Source: Pterobdella sp. o SKG-2022
Lineage: Eukaryota; Annelida; Clitellata; Hirudinida; Piscicolidae
Reading direction: 5' to 3'
NCBI GenBank assembly: GCA_964035795.1
Contig: OZ038320.1
Span: forward strand, 10,762,118-10,826,117
Length of the DNA: 64,000 bases
The position numbers and the translations under genes were made by a program. Under the pieces are notes generated by a model. That model saw nothing but the letters and a program-made list of their open reading frames with translations, did not search any database and had not been told where the DNA came from. Positions 15,001 through 28,200 of this stretch are shown here, one piece after another (the first letter of the stretch is position 1; the number at the start of each line of letters is the position of its first letter).

Positions 15001-17351
15001 TGTTGTAAAAAAAGCTTTAGTTTTATTGTTTTTTATTTACTAAATAAAGCAGAATTAAACTTGTGAAAAAGTTACTGTTGAAGAAAATACATTAAAACGG
15101 ATAAATTGTGAAAACAAGGAATATGTGGAGATAATATGTAATTCAAATTTTGTAATTTCCAAGTAAGGTCATAATTTGATATAAGAATTTCGTTAGAAGC
15201 TTTAATTTGATTGGAGGAAATTCTTTTGAAAAAGCAATTTTGGAATAATATAATTTTTTTTCAACTTTTAAATATTTACAGTTTTATTTTTAAAAGTTAA
15301 AAATTTAATTTAATGTAGAAGTTTTTTAAAAATGTATATTAAAATAATGAGAAATCTTTCATAGTTTTATCCTTTTCATCTCGAAACAAGAAAAGTTGAG
15401 TTCTAAGTTAAGCAACTGTATAATTCTCACTTCTATTTTAGCCATTACAAATGTATCTATATATGCCTATTCAAAAACAAATTTTCCAATTTTTTTATAC
15501 TAATGTATAGTATGATTAATGCTTATATAAAAATATTTTTCAAAGAAACTTCATCTCATACCACGTGCCTTAATCTCAATGATAAGGTAGGAGAAACGAG
15601 AGAAAACTAAATTGTTTCAAAAAATTATACTATTTAACTTGATATATTTTTCAAAAATTTATTTGAAAAATTTAATCTGCAGACGTTATGCAAAGTGAAA
15701 ATATAACGTTCTCACTCACAAGACTAAGATAAACTTTTATTGAGTGTTTATTAAAAGTATTTTTCTTTTTCAAGTTTTCTATTAAAACCTTTAAACAAAA
15801 TCTCAAAGTCTATTTTGATACCTATAACAACAATCTACGCAATCAGTACGCAGGCGTGAACTTATGCAAGGTTTTTCCTTTATAAATAATTTCTATCTTC
15901 AATCATTCTGCTTATACCAAAGAATTCTCGTTTAGCTTTTTTACAACATTAAAAATTCATTATTGAAATCAACAGAATATTTTCAGTGCCAAAGCACTTT
16001 TTCGAAGGCGAAATGTAAAGGCATGTTTAACTAGTTGTTGTGTGGAGTATATAATTTGACATATAAATGTTTATTTTTTAGTCTCTAATTCAATTCGACC
16101 TTTTGCCTATAATCTTTTTAATCGCTTTTATGTTAATGAATAATGAATAATGTTTCACGTATACTTGAAAATGTTACGTTGTTAACGAAAAGATTCGTAT
16201 CTTAATAAACTTACTAGTGTTCTGAAATTATATTCATTTTACGGTTTGGCTTTTGAAAAAATCATTTTTGCGTATTCATTGAACATTTCTTTGCACCATA
16301 AACCAAAACTGAAATATATGTTTGCAAAAATCTTTTCTGACAAAATATGTGAAAAACATTTTCATCTGATGTCTTTTGGAAACTTTGTTCAAACAAGCCT
16401 CTTATACGTATATTTCGTTATGTTCAAAAATGTTTATAAGTTATAAATCATGTTTAAATATCGAAAATAACAAAATAACTCTATCACCCTTTTATTTCAA
16501 GAATTTATTTTTTGTTGATTAAGTTAATTTATTTGCAAAAAAACATCAGTTCGCTTTGTTGTATCGTAATTAGTTTTTATGAAAAAATTATGAGATAATT
16601 TTGAGTGTTTTAGCTAACTACACCAAAGATTTTCAACTTTTGAGAAATGAAAGAGTAATTTTAAAATATAAAATCAGAAGATAAAAAAAATGCTTTATTC
16701 AACTGCAAACCATGGGAGCTCTCAATACTTGTCATAAATCAAATATTTGTGTTCTTTTTTAATGGCAGTTCACTTTTATTCACCGTGTTGATTAAATGGA
16801 TTGTTTGTATTATCATTAGAATAATAATAAAGGCGCACAGTTTATAAATGCTTGGGGTTCTATAAATCACCTCATATTTTTGAGGCAAGCTATGTTAAAA
16901 AAAGACTTCTAGCTTCCAAATTATAAATTTTTATAACACCAGTAACAAATTTTTTGATTTGTGAAGTTCTAAACAATTAGTTTTGAAAATATTTTTTTCA
17001 AAATCAATGAATTGTAGAGAAATTCAGATTTTTTAAAAACTAAGTTTCAGAACAAAAAAAATAAATTGAATTTCAAAAACAAAAATTACTCAAAAGTCTG
17101 ACGTGAATATGAAAAATTGAAACAAAAATTAGATACAAAACTAAATTTTTTCTAGAAAAACTAATAAATAATAATATTTCAAATGTTGACGTCATATAAA
17201 ATAGCGTTGTGTTGCGACACACATTGGAAATTTTTTGATTCTGCTTCAACATTGTGGCAACTGCAAGGATATAACAAAATTTTTAGATGATGATCTAATT
17301 GAAATTTCAATATCAAACTTATTAACATGGTAAATAATTTTTTTTTTGCAG
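1..17351. other. Gene-poor AT-rich flank
   Basis: I see no convincing exon on either strand. Open frames here are short (about 60-100 codons), rich in Phe, Ile, Leu, Tyr and Lys, and lack flanking splice signals that would extend them. The stretch ends at a strong acceptor, a T-run followed by GCAG at 17348-17351, directly before the ATG of the zinc-finger exon. At least the right end is therefore probably intron, and an untranslated first exon may lie somewhere inside. Minor sequence features are a CA-rich patch near 10.31-10.40 kb and an 18-bp palindrome at 2694-2711. Confidence 0.6.
10310..10390. repeat. CA-rich simple-sequence patch
   Basis: Several interrupted ACACAC/CACACA runs occur in an otherwise AT-rich background. 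This looks like a degenerate (CA)n microsatellite with no coding potential. Confidence 0.5.
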
Positions 17352-20300
17352 ATGTCTATGCAGCTAGATTACCAGCGATATATTAGTCAACAACAACAGA
17401 AGCAACACCAAACTCAACAACAATCTTTGCAGCAGTATTACAATTATCAATGCTTTTATCAACAACAGCAACAACAAAAAATGATGTATAAGCAGTTACT
17501 TCCTAACAACAACACCAACAACACCAACACTCCCAATAATGATCAGTTAATATACAACACTGATGAGTATAATAACAACAATGAAAACGATCAAAATTAT
17601 AACTACCACAACAAGTTTTCTAGCGATTCCGAAACGGAGCCTGAGAACAATGAAAAGACTAGCCAACAAGATTCCAAACAGGAACTTGATGGTCAAGGAG
17701 CCAAAAGAAGGAAACAATTGAAGCCCATTCGAATGCAGTCAGAAAACAAGCCAAAACATGGACACTTGTACGGCAATAAAAACAATACATTTGTTGAGAC
17801 AAACAACGAAGCATTGGTAGATGCAGCAAACAACGCTAGTCCAAATTTCAACATAGATAAACCTCAAGATTATTCCCAGAACAATGCCACCCTTCTCAAC
17901 AATGACTCATCCATCAAGCCAAATTTTTCAGATAATTCCATTGCCAGTTTTGATGGCCAACAATCTAAAAACATGCAAATTTCTGATTCGTACAACAAAC
18001 AGTTTGATGAAATGGGCAAAAAGAATTATTTTCAAGAAAATTCGCCAAATAAAACTTTCGCTAATGAGCAGTCATCTGAGAACTCCTTTCCAACTGCCTA
18101 CCACAGGTGTGGCAGAGAACTTTTGTTAGGAAACGCCAACAAATTTTCAGATGAAGAAATTGGGGAAAATGAAAAAGACAATGAGGATAAAATAAAAAAC
18201 GATGATAACGAAAATAGGAATGAAAAGAGCTCAGCAAAAGAGTCGATAGAAGAGAATGCAGTTGTCAAAGAAGTGCCCATTCACTCTAGTATTCTGGGCA
18301 GCCAGAAGAGAGATAATGATGAGGTTAGCAAAGAAAATATGAACGTGAATGAAAATGATTGGAAGAAAGAAGAAAGCTTTCCCAAAAGTCTTGATAAATA
18401 TGCAGAACAGTTTTTTTTGTCTCAGTTTGGTTCGATGAATAAAGATGGGGAAAGCAGTCAATGGAATGAATCGACCCTCATAGATGGAATTCCTGCTAAA
18501 AGAAACAAAGAGGATGATGGAAAGAAGAATGGGAAGATTTTGCACCCTGAAGCTTATTGCGAATTGTGTGATAGAGAATTTTGCAATAAATACTTTTTGA
18601 AGAGACATAGGACGAACAAACACGGCATTGTTGACCAGTCGGACTCTCCTTCTCTTCCTTCTCTCACTGAACCTCCTCCCCCTCACCTTTGGCCCATGAT
18701 ATTCTCTTCAAAAATGAACAGCTCAAGTCTGGTTTTTCCAGAGTTTTTGCCAAACGAGAAAGCTTCAAATGAGAATGATAAACCTTCGTCTCCTTCAATG
18801 AAGACATCTCAAGATAGAAGCGTTAGTTGCAGTTCTGCTGAATCAGAAGATGAAGATTCAGAGAACCAAAAAACTAAAAAATTAAAATTGGATAACTCCA
18901 CAGAAGATGATAATTTGAAAAAGTTTCCAAACGAAGGAGATGGCAAAAATGGCCAAGGAAATTTTCAAAATACTCCCCCAATGAATGACTTTAAAGCCAT
19001 GGCCAATCTTGTTTTGAACTTCAATCCCTTCATGGCAGCCTCAATGGGATTCTTTCCACCTGCTTTTATAAACAACAAAGGAAATTCTTTGGATTCAATA
19101 GCTGATAAAATGAAAGCTGATTTCGACCCTAAGCAAAACTTCAACGATCCCAGTGATCCCATGAAACTTCTTAAGAATATGAATCTTTTCAATCAAGATT
19201 TTTTAATGGGTTCGTATAGAAAAGATTTCTTAAATAATCTAATGAACAAATCTCCAAAGAACAATCCATCTTTACCTGGAAATTTTTTCATGCCTGGTGC
19301 TTTCAAAAATGGCTTCATGGGAAATAAACCATCAGTTTTTGACAATTTAGACAAGAATCTGAGCTCTGAGAGATTTATGAAAAGCCATGATAACAAGTTA
19401 TCAACTACACCTACCAACATACCCCCCTCTTCACTCATTCACTGTGACATCTGCAAAAAGAGTCTTCCAAGCAGACATGCACTCAACCTTCATATGGTCA
19501 CTTCACATAATCTTTTCAGGCCTTTACTCCCTTTCATGGAAGGTTCGGGTATGGATTTCAGCACAAAGTCAAGAGGAAAAGGAGATGGTTTTGGCTCAAA
19601 TACTACATCTAGTGGGTCCTCAAAGCTGGTTGACCGTGTTCAATGTGATATTTGTCAAAAAGAAGTTTGCAACAAATATTTTCTCAAAACACATAAGATA
19701 AAAGTACATGGGTGTGATCCAGCTAGTCTTGAGCAACCAGATGAAAGAGGAAACAAAGGCCACAATAATGCAGTTAACGCCAATAATAATAGTAATAATA
19801 GCAATGCCAACAACATCACTAACAACAATGCTATTTCAACATCAAATAATATTCCAAACAACACTAGTAATAATAGTAATAACAATACAAGTTTCAACAA
19901 TGGCAACAATCAGCAACAAATACAACCATTAAACTTTTCGCTTGAAAATAACAGTAATGAGCCAATAAACAACTCTGGCAACAATGCAGAAAACCAAGTT
20001 GTAGAGAAGCCAAGAGAAGAGGAACTGCTTCAAATGGGCATTGACCCTGAAGCTTACTGTGAAATCTGCAAAAAAGAATTTTGCAACAAATATTTCCTCA
20101 AAACCCACAAGCAAAACATTCATGGCATCAAAACTCCCTCTTCATCATCATCTTCCTCTAACAACTCTTCCACTCCATCACATCACCCTTCTTCTTTTAA
20201 GCCAGATATAATGCAACTCTCAAGACCCCTTCCAATGGACCAACCTCAGTTTCCTCTCATTCCTGGGTGGCCATTGGGTTATGGAAACCCTCCTAACCAT

Positions 20301-22277
20301 TCACCAAACTCTAGCAATGTTATGGCGGCTCATCTAAACTTACTTACAGGGGGAACTCAACTTAATGGTGGGTCTAATAATCCAAACAACCCTTCCAGCA
20401 ATCCTAACAACGTGAATAACAATCAAAATAACATTATGGCAAATAAAAATTTTTTTCCGGGCATTCGACCTATCAATCCTCTTCTGTCTGGGTCACATCC
20501 ATTTTTTTCAACATTCAATCCCTTGTTTCAATTCCCCAAAGACACTGCCAATCCTAACCATAGTAGCAACAACATAAATTCGAGCAATAATTTGTCACAA
20601 TCACCAAACAGCAAACTGGTTAACAGCACTAACGGAACAAATAATGATAATAGCAACGATAAAAAGAATTGGAAATGGAAAGAGCCAGTGAATGCAATGA
20701 GAGTGATGTGTGAAATTTGCAACAAAGTACTATGTAACAAATACTTTCTCAAAACCCATATGATCAAGAGACATGGTCTCAATTATGACACTATCACTGG
20801 CCAACTATCATCTGCCATGTCGAACAATAATCCAAGCACTCCAACTAGCAAAACAAACACTCCAAACAACGAAAAGAACTCTCAATTTGCAGGCGATGCC
20901 ATGTTCAAATTCGGAAATAACCCACTCTTTCCTCCAACTCCGTTTCAATCTTCAATGCAGTACCCTCATTTATTTCAAAAGTTCCATTTTGCTTCAAATA
21001 TCAACAACCCTCCCACATCAAACAATGATCAAGTAGACCTCAAAAAACAACTTTTGTTTTTTAGACCAAACATAAAAAAAGAGAACATTGATAGTAACAA
21101 CAGTAGCAACAGCAACGAACAGCTGAAGAATGATGGTGAGTTGGTATCCGATGCAGCTCAAAACTTGTCAGCCGACCAAAACACCATATCAGCTAAAACG
21201 TGGCAAGTTCCATTAAATGGGCATCATGAAAATAAAGGCAATAGTAATAACAAAAAGGGATATAGCACTGGAATTGAGAAAGACGATGAAATGAATGGTT
21301 GTGATGAAGAAGAAGGAATGAAAACTTCCTCATTCCAATGTGATCAGTGCAATGAAACATTCAACACTGCCATATCCTTCCATTTACATCTTCTCTCTAA
21401 GCATAATTTCCTAAACAACAATTATGCGCACATTTTAAATGGAAGAGAGAATGATGATAATGAAGAAAGTTCAAGTGATGATGAGACGGGAAACATGGAA
21501 GAATCTAACGAACAAGATGCTGATGATGATAATGAAAAGTTATCTAAAGATGATAATCAAGAAGACAAAAATGGTGATATGGAACGTGCAGAAGATGAAG
21601 AAGATGAGGACGGAGAAAGTACTAAAGAAAATATGCAGAGTAAAATTGAAAAAGTTGTTTTGAGTCAGAAAAACTGCAATGTAGAAGAAAAAACTGATGG
21701 TAACAATGATGGAAATGAAGAAAAAAATCGGTTCAATGGTGATGGAGGAGACGATAATAATAACGGTAAAAATAATTTGGAAAATGGTTCGGAAGGAAGT
21801 GTTTTAAAATACCACTCGTCTCAAAATAACCAAATTAACAACATCACAAACATTAACAAACAAGACAGTAAGGTAAAAAACAAGATGACAGAACCATCAG
21901 AGGAGGGCTTAGAGAATGGCGTTATAGGAAGAACAACGACCTTGAAAAGAAAGCATTCATCAAAAAATCCAAAAGACCCAAAATCCAAAACTGATGGTGA
22001 AAAATGGAATGATGAAAATGGTAAGAAAAGCAACAAAGAGAACCTCAACAATAATAATTCACTTCTAAACAACGACAACAAATTCACTTACGCTGTGCCG
22101 ATGGCAATGCAAAAAGCTGCAGGAGGCATTCAAATGAAGCCATTTTTACTTTCGGAGTCCGAAGGTCAATCAAATTTTGCAACTTCATTAGTCTATCTTC
22201 CCACTCTTCGCAAGATCACTCACCCATCAGTTGTTACCTTTTCTCTTACGCCTCTATCATTTGAGGAAAATGCTTAA
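17352..22277 (+). CDS. Large Asn/Gln-rich protein with six dispersed C2H2 zinc fingers
   Basis: One uninterrupted exon encodes 1641 residues from ATG 17352 to TAA 22275-22277. I chose this start because the ATG follows a splice acceptor directly (CAG at 17349-17351); the open frame upstream is only intron. The N-terminus is Gln-rich (about residues 1-50) and followed by Asn-rich linkers. C2H2 fingers lie near residues 402, 696, 763, 902, 1118 and 1328. Fingers 1, 3, 4 and 5 share the core CNKYFLK between the Cys and His pairs; fingers 2 and 6 are diverged. The region around residues 1350-1440 is strongly acidic. A C-terminal block with VYLPTLRK and FSLTP motifs looks ordered. A nuclear, chromatin or transcription role is inferred from the fingers. 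The finger type and glutamine-rich head recall MEP-1-type proteins of flies and nematodes, but I recognise this only weakly. Asn tracts are coded by AAC/AAT runs. Confidence 0.9.
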   Translation: MSMQLDYQRYISQQQQKQHQTQQQSLQQYYNYQCFYQQQQQQKMMYKQLLPNNNTNNTNTPNNDQLIYNTDEYNNNNENDQNYNYHNKFSSDSETEPENNEKTSQQDSKQELDGQGAKRRKQLKPIRMQSENKPKHGHLYGNKNNTFVETNNEALVDAANNASPNFNIDKPQDYSQNNATLLNNDSSIKPNFSDNSIASFDGQQSKNMQISDSYNKQFDEMGKKNYFQENSPNKTFANEQSSENSFPTAYHRCGRELLLGNANKFSDEEIGENEKDNEDKIKNDDNENRNEKSSAKESIEENAVVKEVPIHSSILGSQKRDNDEVSKENMNVNENDWKKEESFPKSLDKYAEQFFLSQFGSMNKDGESSQWNESTLIDGIPAKRNKEDDGKKNGKILHPEAYCELCDREFCNKYFLKRHRTNKHGIVDQSDSPSLPSLTEPPPPHLWPMIFSSKMNSSSLVFPEFLPNEKASNENDKPSSPSMKTSQDRSVSCSSAESEDEDSENQKTKKLKLDNSTEDDNLKKFPNEGDGKNGQGNFQNTPPMNDFKAMANLVLNFNPFMAASMGFFPPAFINNKGNSLDSIADKMKADFDPKQNFNDPSDPMKLLKNMNLFNQDFLMGSYRKDFLNNLMNKSPKNNPSLPGNFFMPGAFKNGFMGNKPSVFDNLDKNLSSERFMKSHDNKLSTTPTNIPPSSLIHCDICKKSLPSRHALNLHMVTSHNLFRPLLPFMEGSGMDFSTKSRGKGDGFGSNTTSSGSSKLVDRVQCDICQKEVCNKYFLKTHKIKVHGCDPASLEQPDERGNKGHNNAVNANNNSNNSNANNITNNNAISTSNNIPNNTSNNSNNNTSFNNGNNQQQIQPLNFSLENNSNEPINNSGNNAENQVVEKPREEELLQMGIDPEAYCEICKKEFCNKYFLKTHKQNIHGIKTPSSSSSSSNNSSTPSHHPSSFKPDIMQLSRPLPMDQPQFPLIPGWPLGYGNPPNHSPNSSNVMAAHLNLLTGGTQLNGGSNNPNNPSSNPNNVNNNQNNIMANKNFFPGIRPINPLLSGSHPFFSTFNPLFQFPKDTANPNHSSNNINSSNNLSQSPNSKLVNSTNGTNNDNSNDKKNWKWKEPVNAMRVMCEICNKVLCNKYFLKTHMIKRHGLNYDTITGQLSSAMSNNNPSTPTSKTNTPNNEKNSQFAGDAMFKFGNNPLFPPTPFQSSMQYPHLFQKFHFASNINNPPTSNNDQVDLKKQLLFFRPNIKKENIDSNNSSNSNEQLKNDGELVSDAAQNLSADQNTISAKTWQVPLNGHHENKGNSNNKKGYSTGIEKDDEMNGCDEEEGMKTSSFQCDQCNETFNTAISFHLHLLSKHNFLNNNYAHILNGRENDDNEESSSDDETGNMEESNEQDADDDNEKLSKDDNQEDKNGDMERAEDEEDEDGESTKENMQSKIEKVVLSQKNCNVEEKTDGNNDGNEEKNRFNGDGGDDNNNGKNNLENGSEGSVLKYHSSQNNQINNITNINKQDSKVKNKMTEPSEEGLENGVIGRTTTLKRKHSSKNPKDPKSKTDGEKWNDENGKKSNKENLNNNNSLLNNDNKFTYAVPMAMQKAAGGIQMKPFLLSESEGQSNFATSLVYLPTLRKITHPSVVTFSLTPLSFEENA

Positions 22278-25200
22278 GTCGCCATTAGTTCAAAAGATTA
22301 ATTATTCAATAAAGCATTTTACCTAGTTTTTTATATGCATTTTCAACTGCCCAATTAAATTATTTCTTCAAACATTTAAAAAACCGAGAGATGCCTGAAA
22401 TGAACCGAAATGAAAATAAATTTATTCAATAAATTCCACAAAATACAATCAATCGTGAAAAAAGTTCTTTCAAAATCTGCCGCATAAAACATGAGCAACC
22501 CGATTTCAAAAGCTAAAACCTGAATTTTAATGAGATTTACAAATCTACGATTGGACAGATTAAAATATCGATTTTTGAAGCGGGCTTGTGATTCGTTGAA
22601 GATATTCAAAAGTCTAATTAGATTGGCTCAAATTTTAAAGTCGCAATTTAAATTTCAATTGTCGTCTGCTGCCTTGCGCAGGAACATACATTATTCTAAT
22701 TCAGCTGCAACCCATCTCACGACATATAGCTACACTTGTTCTTTCATTTCTTCCAACAAATGAGCTAGATAAGGATTAAGAGCACAAATTTGGAGTAATA
22801 ATGGAGGATAAAACCGATTTATAAAGCAAATTCTTTAGAGATAAAAGAACTGTTTGATAATGTTATTATCGCAATGATTCGTGGAAGAGTTGTTTGTCTT
22901 CAGAAGTTGAGCGCTAAACGATTGAAAAAATAATTATTAAATAACTGAGAAAAAATCTCAATAATGTATAATGAAATGATAATCTGAAATACTTTTGCAT
23001 ACAAAGATGAAGATAAAAGCTAGCATAAATAATATTCAGCAATTCGATTGGTACAATATCTAAATCATTAAAGCCAAATCCAAAGTACTTAATGTAAAAA
23101 CATAAAATAATAATAATTAGAAAATTTCATGGAAAATATGAAACAACAACACAGCAAATGTCGGCCAAATAAAAGCTTCATCTCTGATTACTCTCTGCTT
23201 CAAGTGGTTGTAAACCCCTCATCTCCTCTCCAGCTATAAAGATCTCATTTTTTTATTTACTATTTAACCATACATGAATGTATGTACTTCAATATGCACA
23301 TTAGAATGGTTCGAGTGGCTATAGTCTATTATTTGGTGAATTTATAATAATATTTATTTAATGTAACTGTTTCAAGTTTTTAGCATGCAAATTATTGGCG
23401 TATGTTATTTGCAGTATAATGGCGTTTATTAATTAAACGATGATTTTCGAATTTTTTTACAATATCAAGTTACTTTGTTATTGATATGGGGTTTCCTATA
23501 ATCTATAGTCAAAACAAAAGCTTTTCACAGTTATTTTTCAATAAGATTTTAATTTTGCGATCTTTATTGATTTTATTTCAATTTATTACAAAAATTTTCA
23601 TTATTAAAACGTCATTAATAATAAATTTCAAAATTTATAAGCTCTTACGTACACGATGAACATACAGTCTTGATTTAATACAAAGTTGCATGCAATATGT
23701 TAAGCTGAAAGTTTTAAAATACTTTTAGAAAAAATGTTTTCATTAGAAGTAATAGTTTGTTTAACAACTAGTTCGTATAAGTTTATTTATTTGTCTAAAC
23801 CATTCAATATCCAATAGATGGTATTTGCCAAAATAGAAATGTTTCATCATTGTTACAATATAAAGCATCATATAAATCTTCCACGATAGAATATTGTTAT
23901 ATGTTTGAAAATCAATACGACTAACAAGGCAAAAGAAGCAGAAAAGTAAAAAAGCAAGGCACAAGGTTACAAACACATCCTAATTAAGTCTTGGAAATAG
24001 GAAAAGTTTAAGAAAATAAGGAATTCTTTAAATTCTCTCGACATGAGCTCAAAGACAATTATAATCATCAGATAGCATCTTTAAACGTACTTTGAAAGTT
24101 TTTCAATACTCATTTTTTTTTCTTTTAAATTTAAATTCATCAGCATATTAAAAAGTTAAAGCATAAAACAATATTTTAATTAGCAGCATTGGAGAAGCAA
24201 GGACTGAAGCATCATTCTCCATTTTTATTCTTTCATTTCAACCCAACATAATTCATCGATTAGAACATTTTTTGTTTCAAAACTAATTTATCGTTTTTTC
24301 ATTTTTCTTTTTTCTTTTTTTTAATTGCTTCATCTTCCATTAGTTTATTGTCAGACTGATCAGAGCTTTTCTTGTCACAGGGGCAAATGAACTGCGAGAG
24401 TAAAAGGGAGTAATACTTAAGCTATCATTCAGCGACGCCGTATTTTGATGCAAGCATTATTTCGAGATTTTGCGAAACAATTTAGAGATTTTTATTACAT
24501 TATAAAGCATACTCAAAATTTCGCCAAAGTTATATTTTTATAATAATATTTTACTTATATTCTCAATAACATCTTACAAAACTTAAATGTTTATATTACG
24601 TAAAAACAGAATATTCATTACAATGCTTGCATCATCTCGCTTAAATTTAGTAGTGGTACCAATGTAAATATAACTCCGATGTAACATTAAACTTCTCTAG
24701 ATAACTCTATAATTATTAATTCTTCTTAGATGTGAGTATAACTGAGGTATGAGAAAAATACCCAAGAATGTTTGTAAGTTATATTTCCAAATGATGAGCG
24801 TGAGATATTCACATTTTACTATGTAATGTTTTCAGATTTTTTTGAGCGAAACTGAACCAAGTTTTTATGCGCAGAGCAATGTATGAAAAGAAGGCCCATC
24901 AAAAATTAAAGTCTCGGTTTTTGATGCAGTAAATTATTAAAATTAATTAAAAGTGGAATTTAAATTTAATTGATAATATTCTATGGAAATATTGCTTATC
25001 CTTTCGCATAATCACTTTTAATTTCTTCGATTTACGGTTTAGCACTGCTAGTATTTAATCGTGTTTTGAAACATAAATTATCTTGTTTTTCAGTCTCAAA
25101 CTATTTTCATACTCTATTTTTTATAGTAAACTTTTGAATTTTTTTATTCACAAGTATTATAGGCACTCATTGGAGTTGCAGTAGACAGAGAGAATTTTCG

Positions 25201-28200
25201 GCGCGTTATTTTGAGTTGATTTATACCCTTGTTTTGTTTATATAATTATTTAATGGAAATTTATTCATAAAAATTCTTAAATAAACTAATTATGAAAATC
25301 TTATTGATTATTTTTATTTAGCAATTGTCTTGCTATTTTTCCCACAAAAGCTACCTGGTTGAAGCTACTGTACATACATAAAATCATAACTCAAAAGAAT
25401 ATTTTTTCGCGCTATCATTAAAAATTTTTTATTCAATTTCTGGTAATAATGTGTTTAAATATTAACAGCTGTAAATAACTTTGTAAATAATACAATTTAC
25501 AATAAAAAAATTCGTATTTTTAAACATTAACTTGTAGTCATGTGTGAGAGCATTGTGTAGCCTCAAAGTTGTATCATTATTCGCTGCAGTGGTATCATAA
25601 CGTTAAACGGTTTTATCATCAAATTAAACTGTTTTAAATATATTTATTATCATTGCGCACTCAAAAACTGAAACATTATGAAACTGTGCCATGTACGATC
25701 ATTAAGAATGTTCTATACAAGCATGAAACGGTTGTGTGTATTTGTGTCTGTGGTAGTTACGTAAGTAACCACGTTTATGATTATGTAATACACCTTTTTG
25801 ATTATTTAAAACGTGTTCTTTTATTAACGTTGATATATTATTCTTTATAAAATCTTATTGATTTTTTTATTATTAGTTATTAAGTGATTCACACTTCTAG
25901 TATTTAAAAATTGTGTGAACTTTGGATAATGTGAGCACATTGAAGTACGATATGGACCTTTTGATTGTTACATTACGTTACATCCCTTGTTATTCGATCA
26001 TCATGAAACATTTGAAATGCATGTTCTTTTTGTTTCAATCTTACGTTTGTCGTGTTATTCCTTGTTATAATCACTATTATTATTTATATTATATCCATAG
26101 TTATACTAATGATGGGCTGAATATTTATTTAAATTGTTAATTTCCAGTCACTTTAATATACTCTATGTACACATAACATGAGCACTTTAACGCAGTTTGA
26201 TTATATTTTTAATGTTTTGTGAAGTGAAATGCCATCATTAAGGGCGTTTTATTATGATTAAAATAAAACGTTTTCCTAGCTTTTTAGACTTATTTTTATA
26301 AATGTTAAATTTAAGTAAAGTGTGGGTTTTAGCTGAATGATTCATTTTGTTCTCAGCAAAGCCTCTTTGAGCAAAATTATTGAGTTTCATAAAGGAAGGT
26401 TTGGAGCAGTTTTGTTTTATCTTATTTCCACGTTTGATTTGAACGGATTTTAAATTTTTTCGAATTTTCCACTTTGCATTTGACTTCTAAGTTTTGCCAT
26501 ATTATTTGCTAGTCTGTTGAATTTTTATATTCTCTCTTGTTTTCATTGAAACAGATTCAGACGCTCTCAAAATCACGTTTCACCTTATGTTTAATTATGA
26601 TTAATAAGCATCAATAAAACAAGAGATCATTTATTGAGTATCAAACTTTTTTCAAAATGTAACAAAGAACTATTGGTGAAATTAATTTTTGTGACATACA
26701 TAGATGTTATTGATAAAATTTTCGCCACTTTTCATCCTGTTTTTACTCACTACCTAGTTTCATTATAATCCAATTATCGTTTTATTAGTTTGACTTTTAT
26801 TTTTATAGCACAAGCCAGTCGTATTTCACTAGTTAACATTTGAAAGTGATTAAATTTCACTTACATCAAGTAACAGCATCAATGTAGCGGTGAAAATTAG
26901 AGAAATATTGTTGTATCTAATAGATTTACCAACATTTCAAATTTAATTAATGATTTATGAACTTAAATTATATCTGAACCTTCTCATATAATTTTGGTTA
27001 AATGAATTTGAAATGCTCTTTTAAAACTGATTTTGGGTGATGTTCGAATGGGAATCTACCTTAGTTTGTATTAAGAGACGCGATGTTAAAAATGTCTTGT
27101 GTTTTTATTCAAAACAAAAACAATAAGTAAAAAAACGGTGAATAAAACAAAAAAATCATTGATTGTCGAAACCTATCAACGAGGTAATGGCAATATAAGA
27201 ACTATATTATAAAACTTTGGATATTATTAATTCTAAGAATTGAATTAAATCAACAAAGATCTGTTAATTAGGAGTGCGGTGAATAATTCAAGAGGTCCTT
27301 GGCACCATTCGAATCTCGTGGAATAATTTATCGATAAATCTTCATCTTATTCCGCTTTTAAAAGAATCATAAAATGAGGATCAGACTGTAATGGGGAAAT
27401 CGCATGGGTTTCAACTTGCTTTTTCAAGTAATTAAGCATCTTATGGCATTGCATAATAAGTTCATAAGCATCTTTTAATTGAAATATACACTCACGTTAC
27501 AGTTGTAGTAGGTTAATTACATCTAAAATGCCAGTTTTATACCCTCCTCAGACAGCCCTTCATCCTCCAGAGCGTGACTTGCCCGAGTGATGAAACGATG
27601 AAATAACTAACTCAAAAGTATAGTATAAAAATTAAACACCAAAAATTAAAAGAAGAAATATGAGTTATTTTCCGATTGCTACTTCCTTTGAATTAATTAT
27701 TCATTGCTTAACATTTTTTATTGCTAAGCCATTTGATTTTTTGAGAAATTAATTCCGCGAGAGGCTTTGTATCAATATTATCGGCAACTTTGCGTATTGA
27801 CGAGTTCATAAATTCGATTGTGACACAGGCATAATTTGCTTTTTTCACATTAATTAAATAATACTTAAAAACGAAAATTAATCATATGTGTTTTTGAGGG
27901 CAAACAGCCTAAATAAACCTTCAATTTTGAAATCAATTCGATGAGTATTTGTATATTATAAAAAGGTATATCGATCAAATAATCTTCCTTGAGTTGTTAA
28001 AGTTTCGTGCAAGGAAGCAAAAGCGTTCACATGAAATATGGATCGCGTCTTTATTGCTTCACAAATCGAACACGGATCAGAACTATGTCAAAAATTAACA
28101 CGAATGCTGAAATAATAAAACATACCGAGGAATAAAACAAATGCATAAATCAATATCACAATAAAATAATTAGAAAGATTATTATTGGGGATGAAATAAT

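Noticed and set aside
18231..18686. 151-codon open frame antisense to the zinc-finger exon
   Set aside because: It is a shadow of the acidic coding strand, with no splice or family support.
22530..22763. 77-codon plus-strand open frame after the zinc-finger gene
   Set aside because: Its composition matches random AT-rich sequence. It overlaps an equal-sized antisense frame and has no splice or family support.
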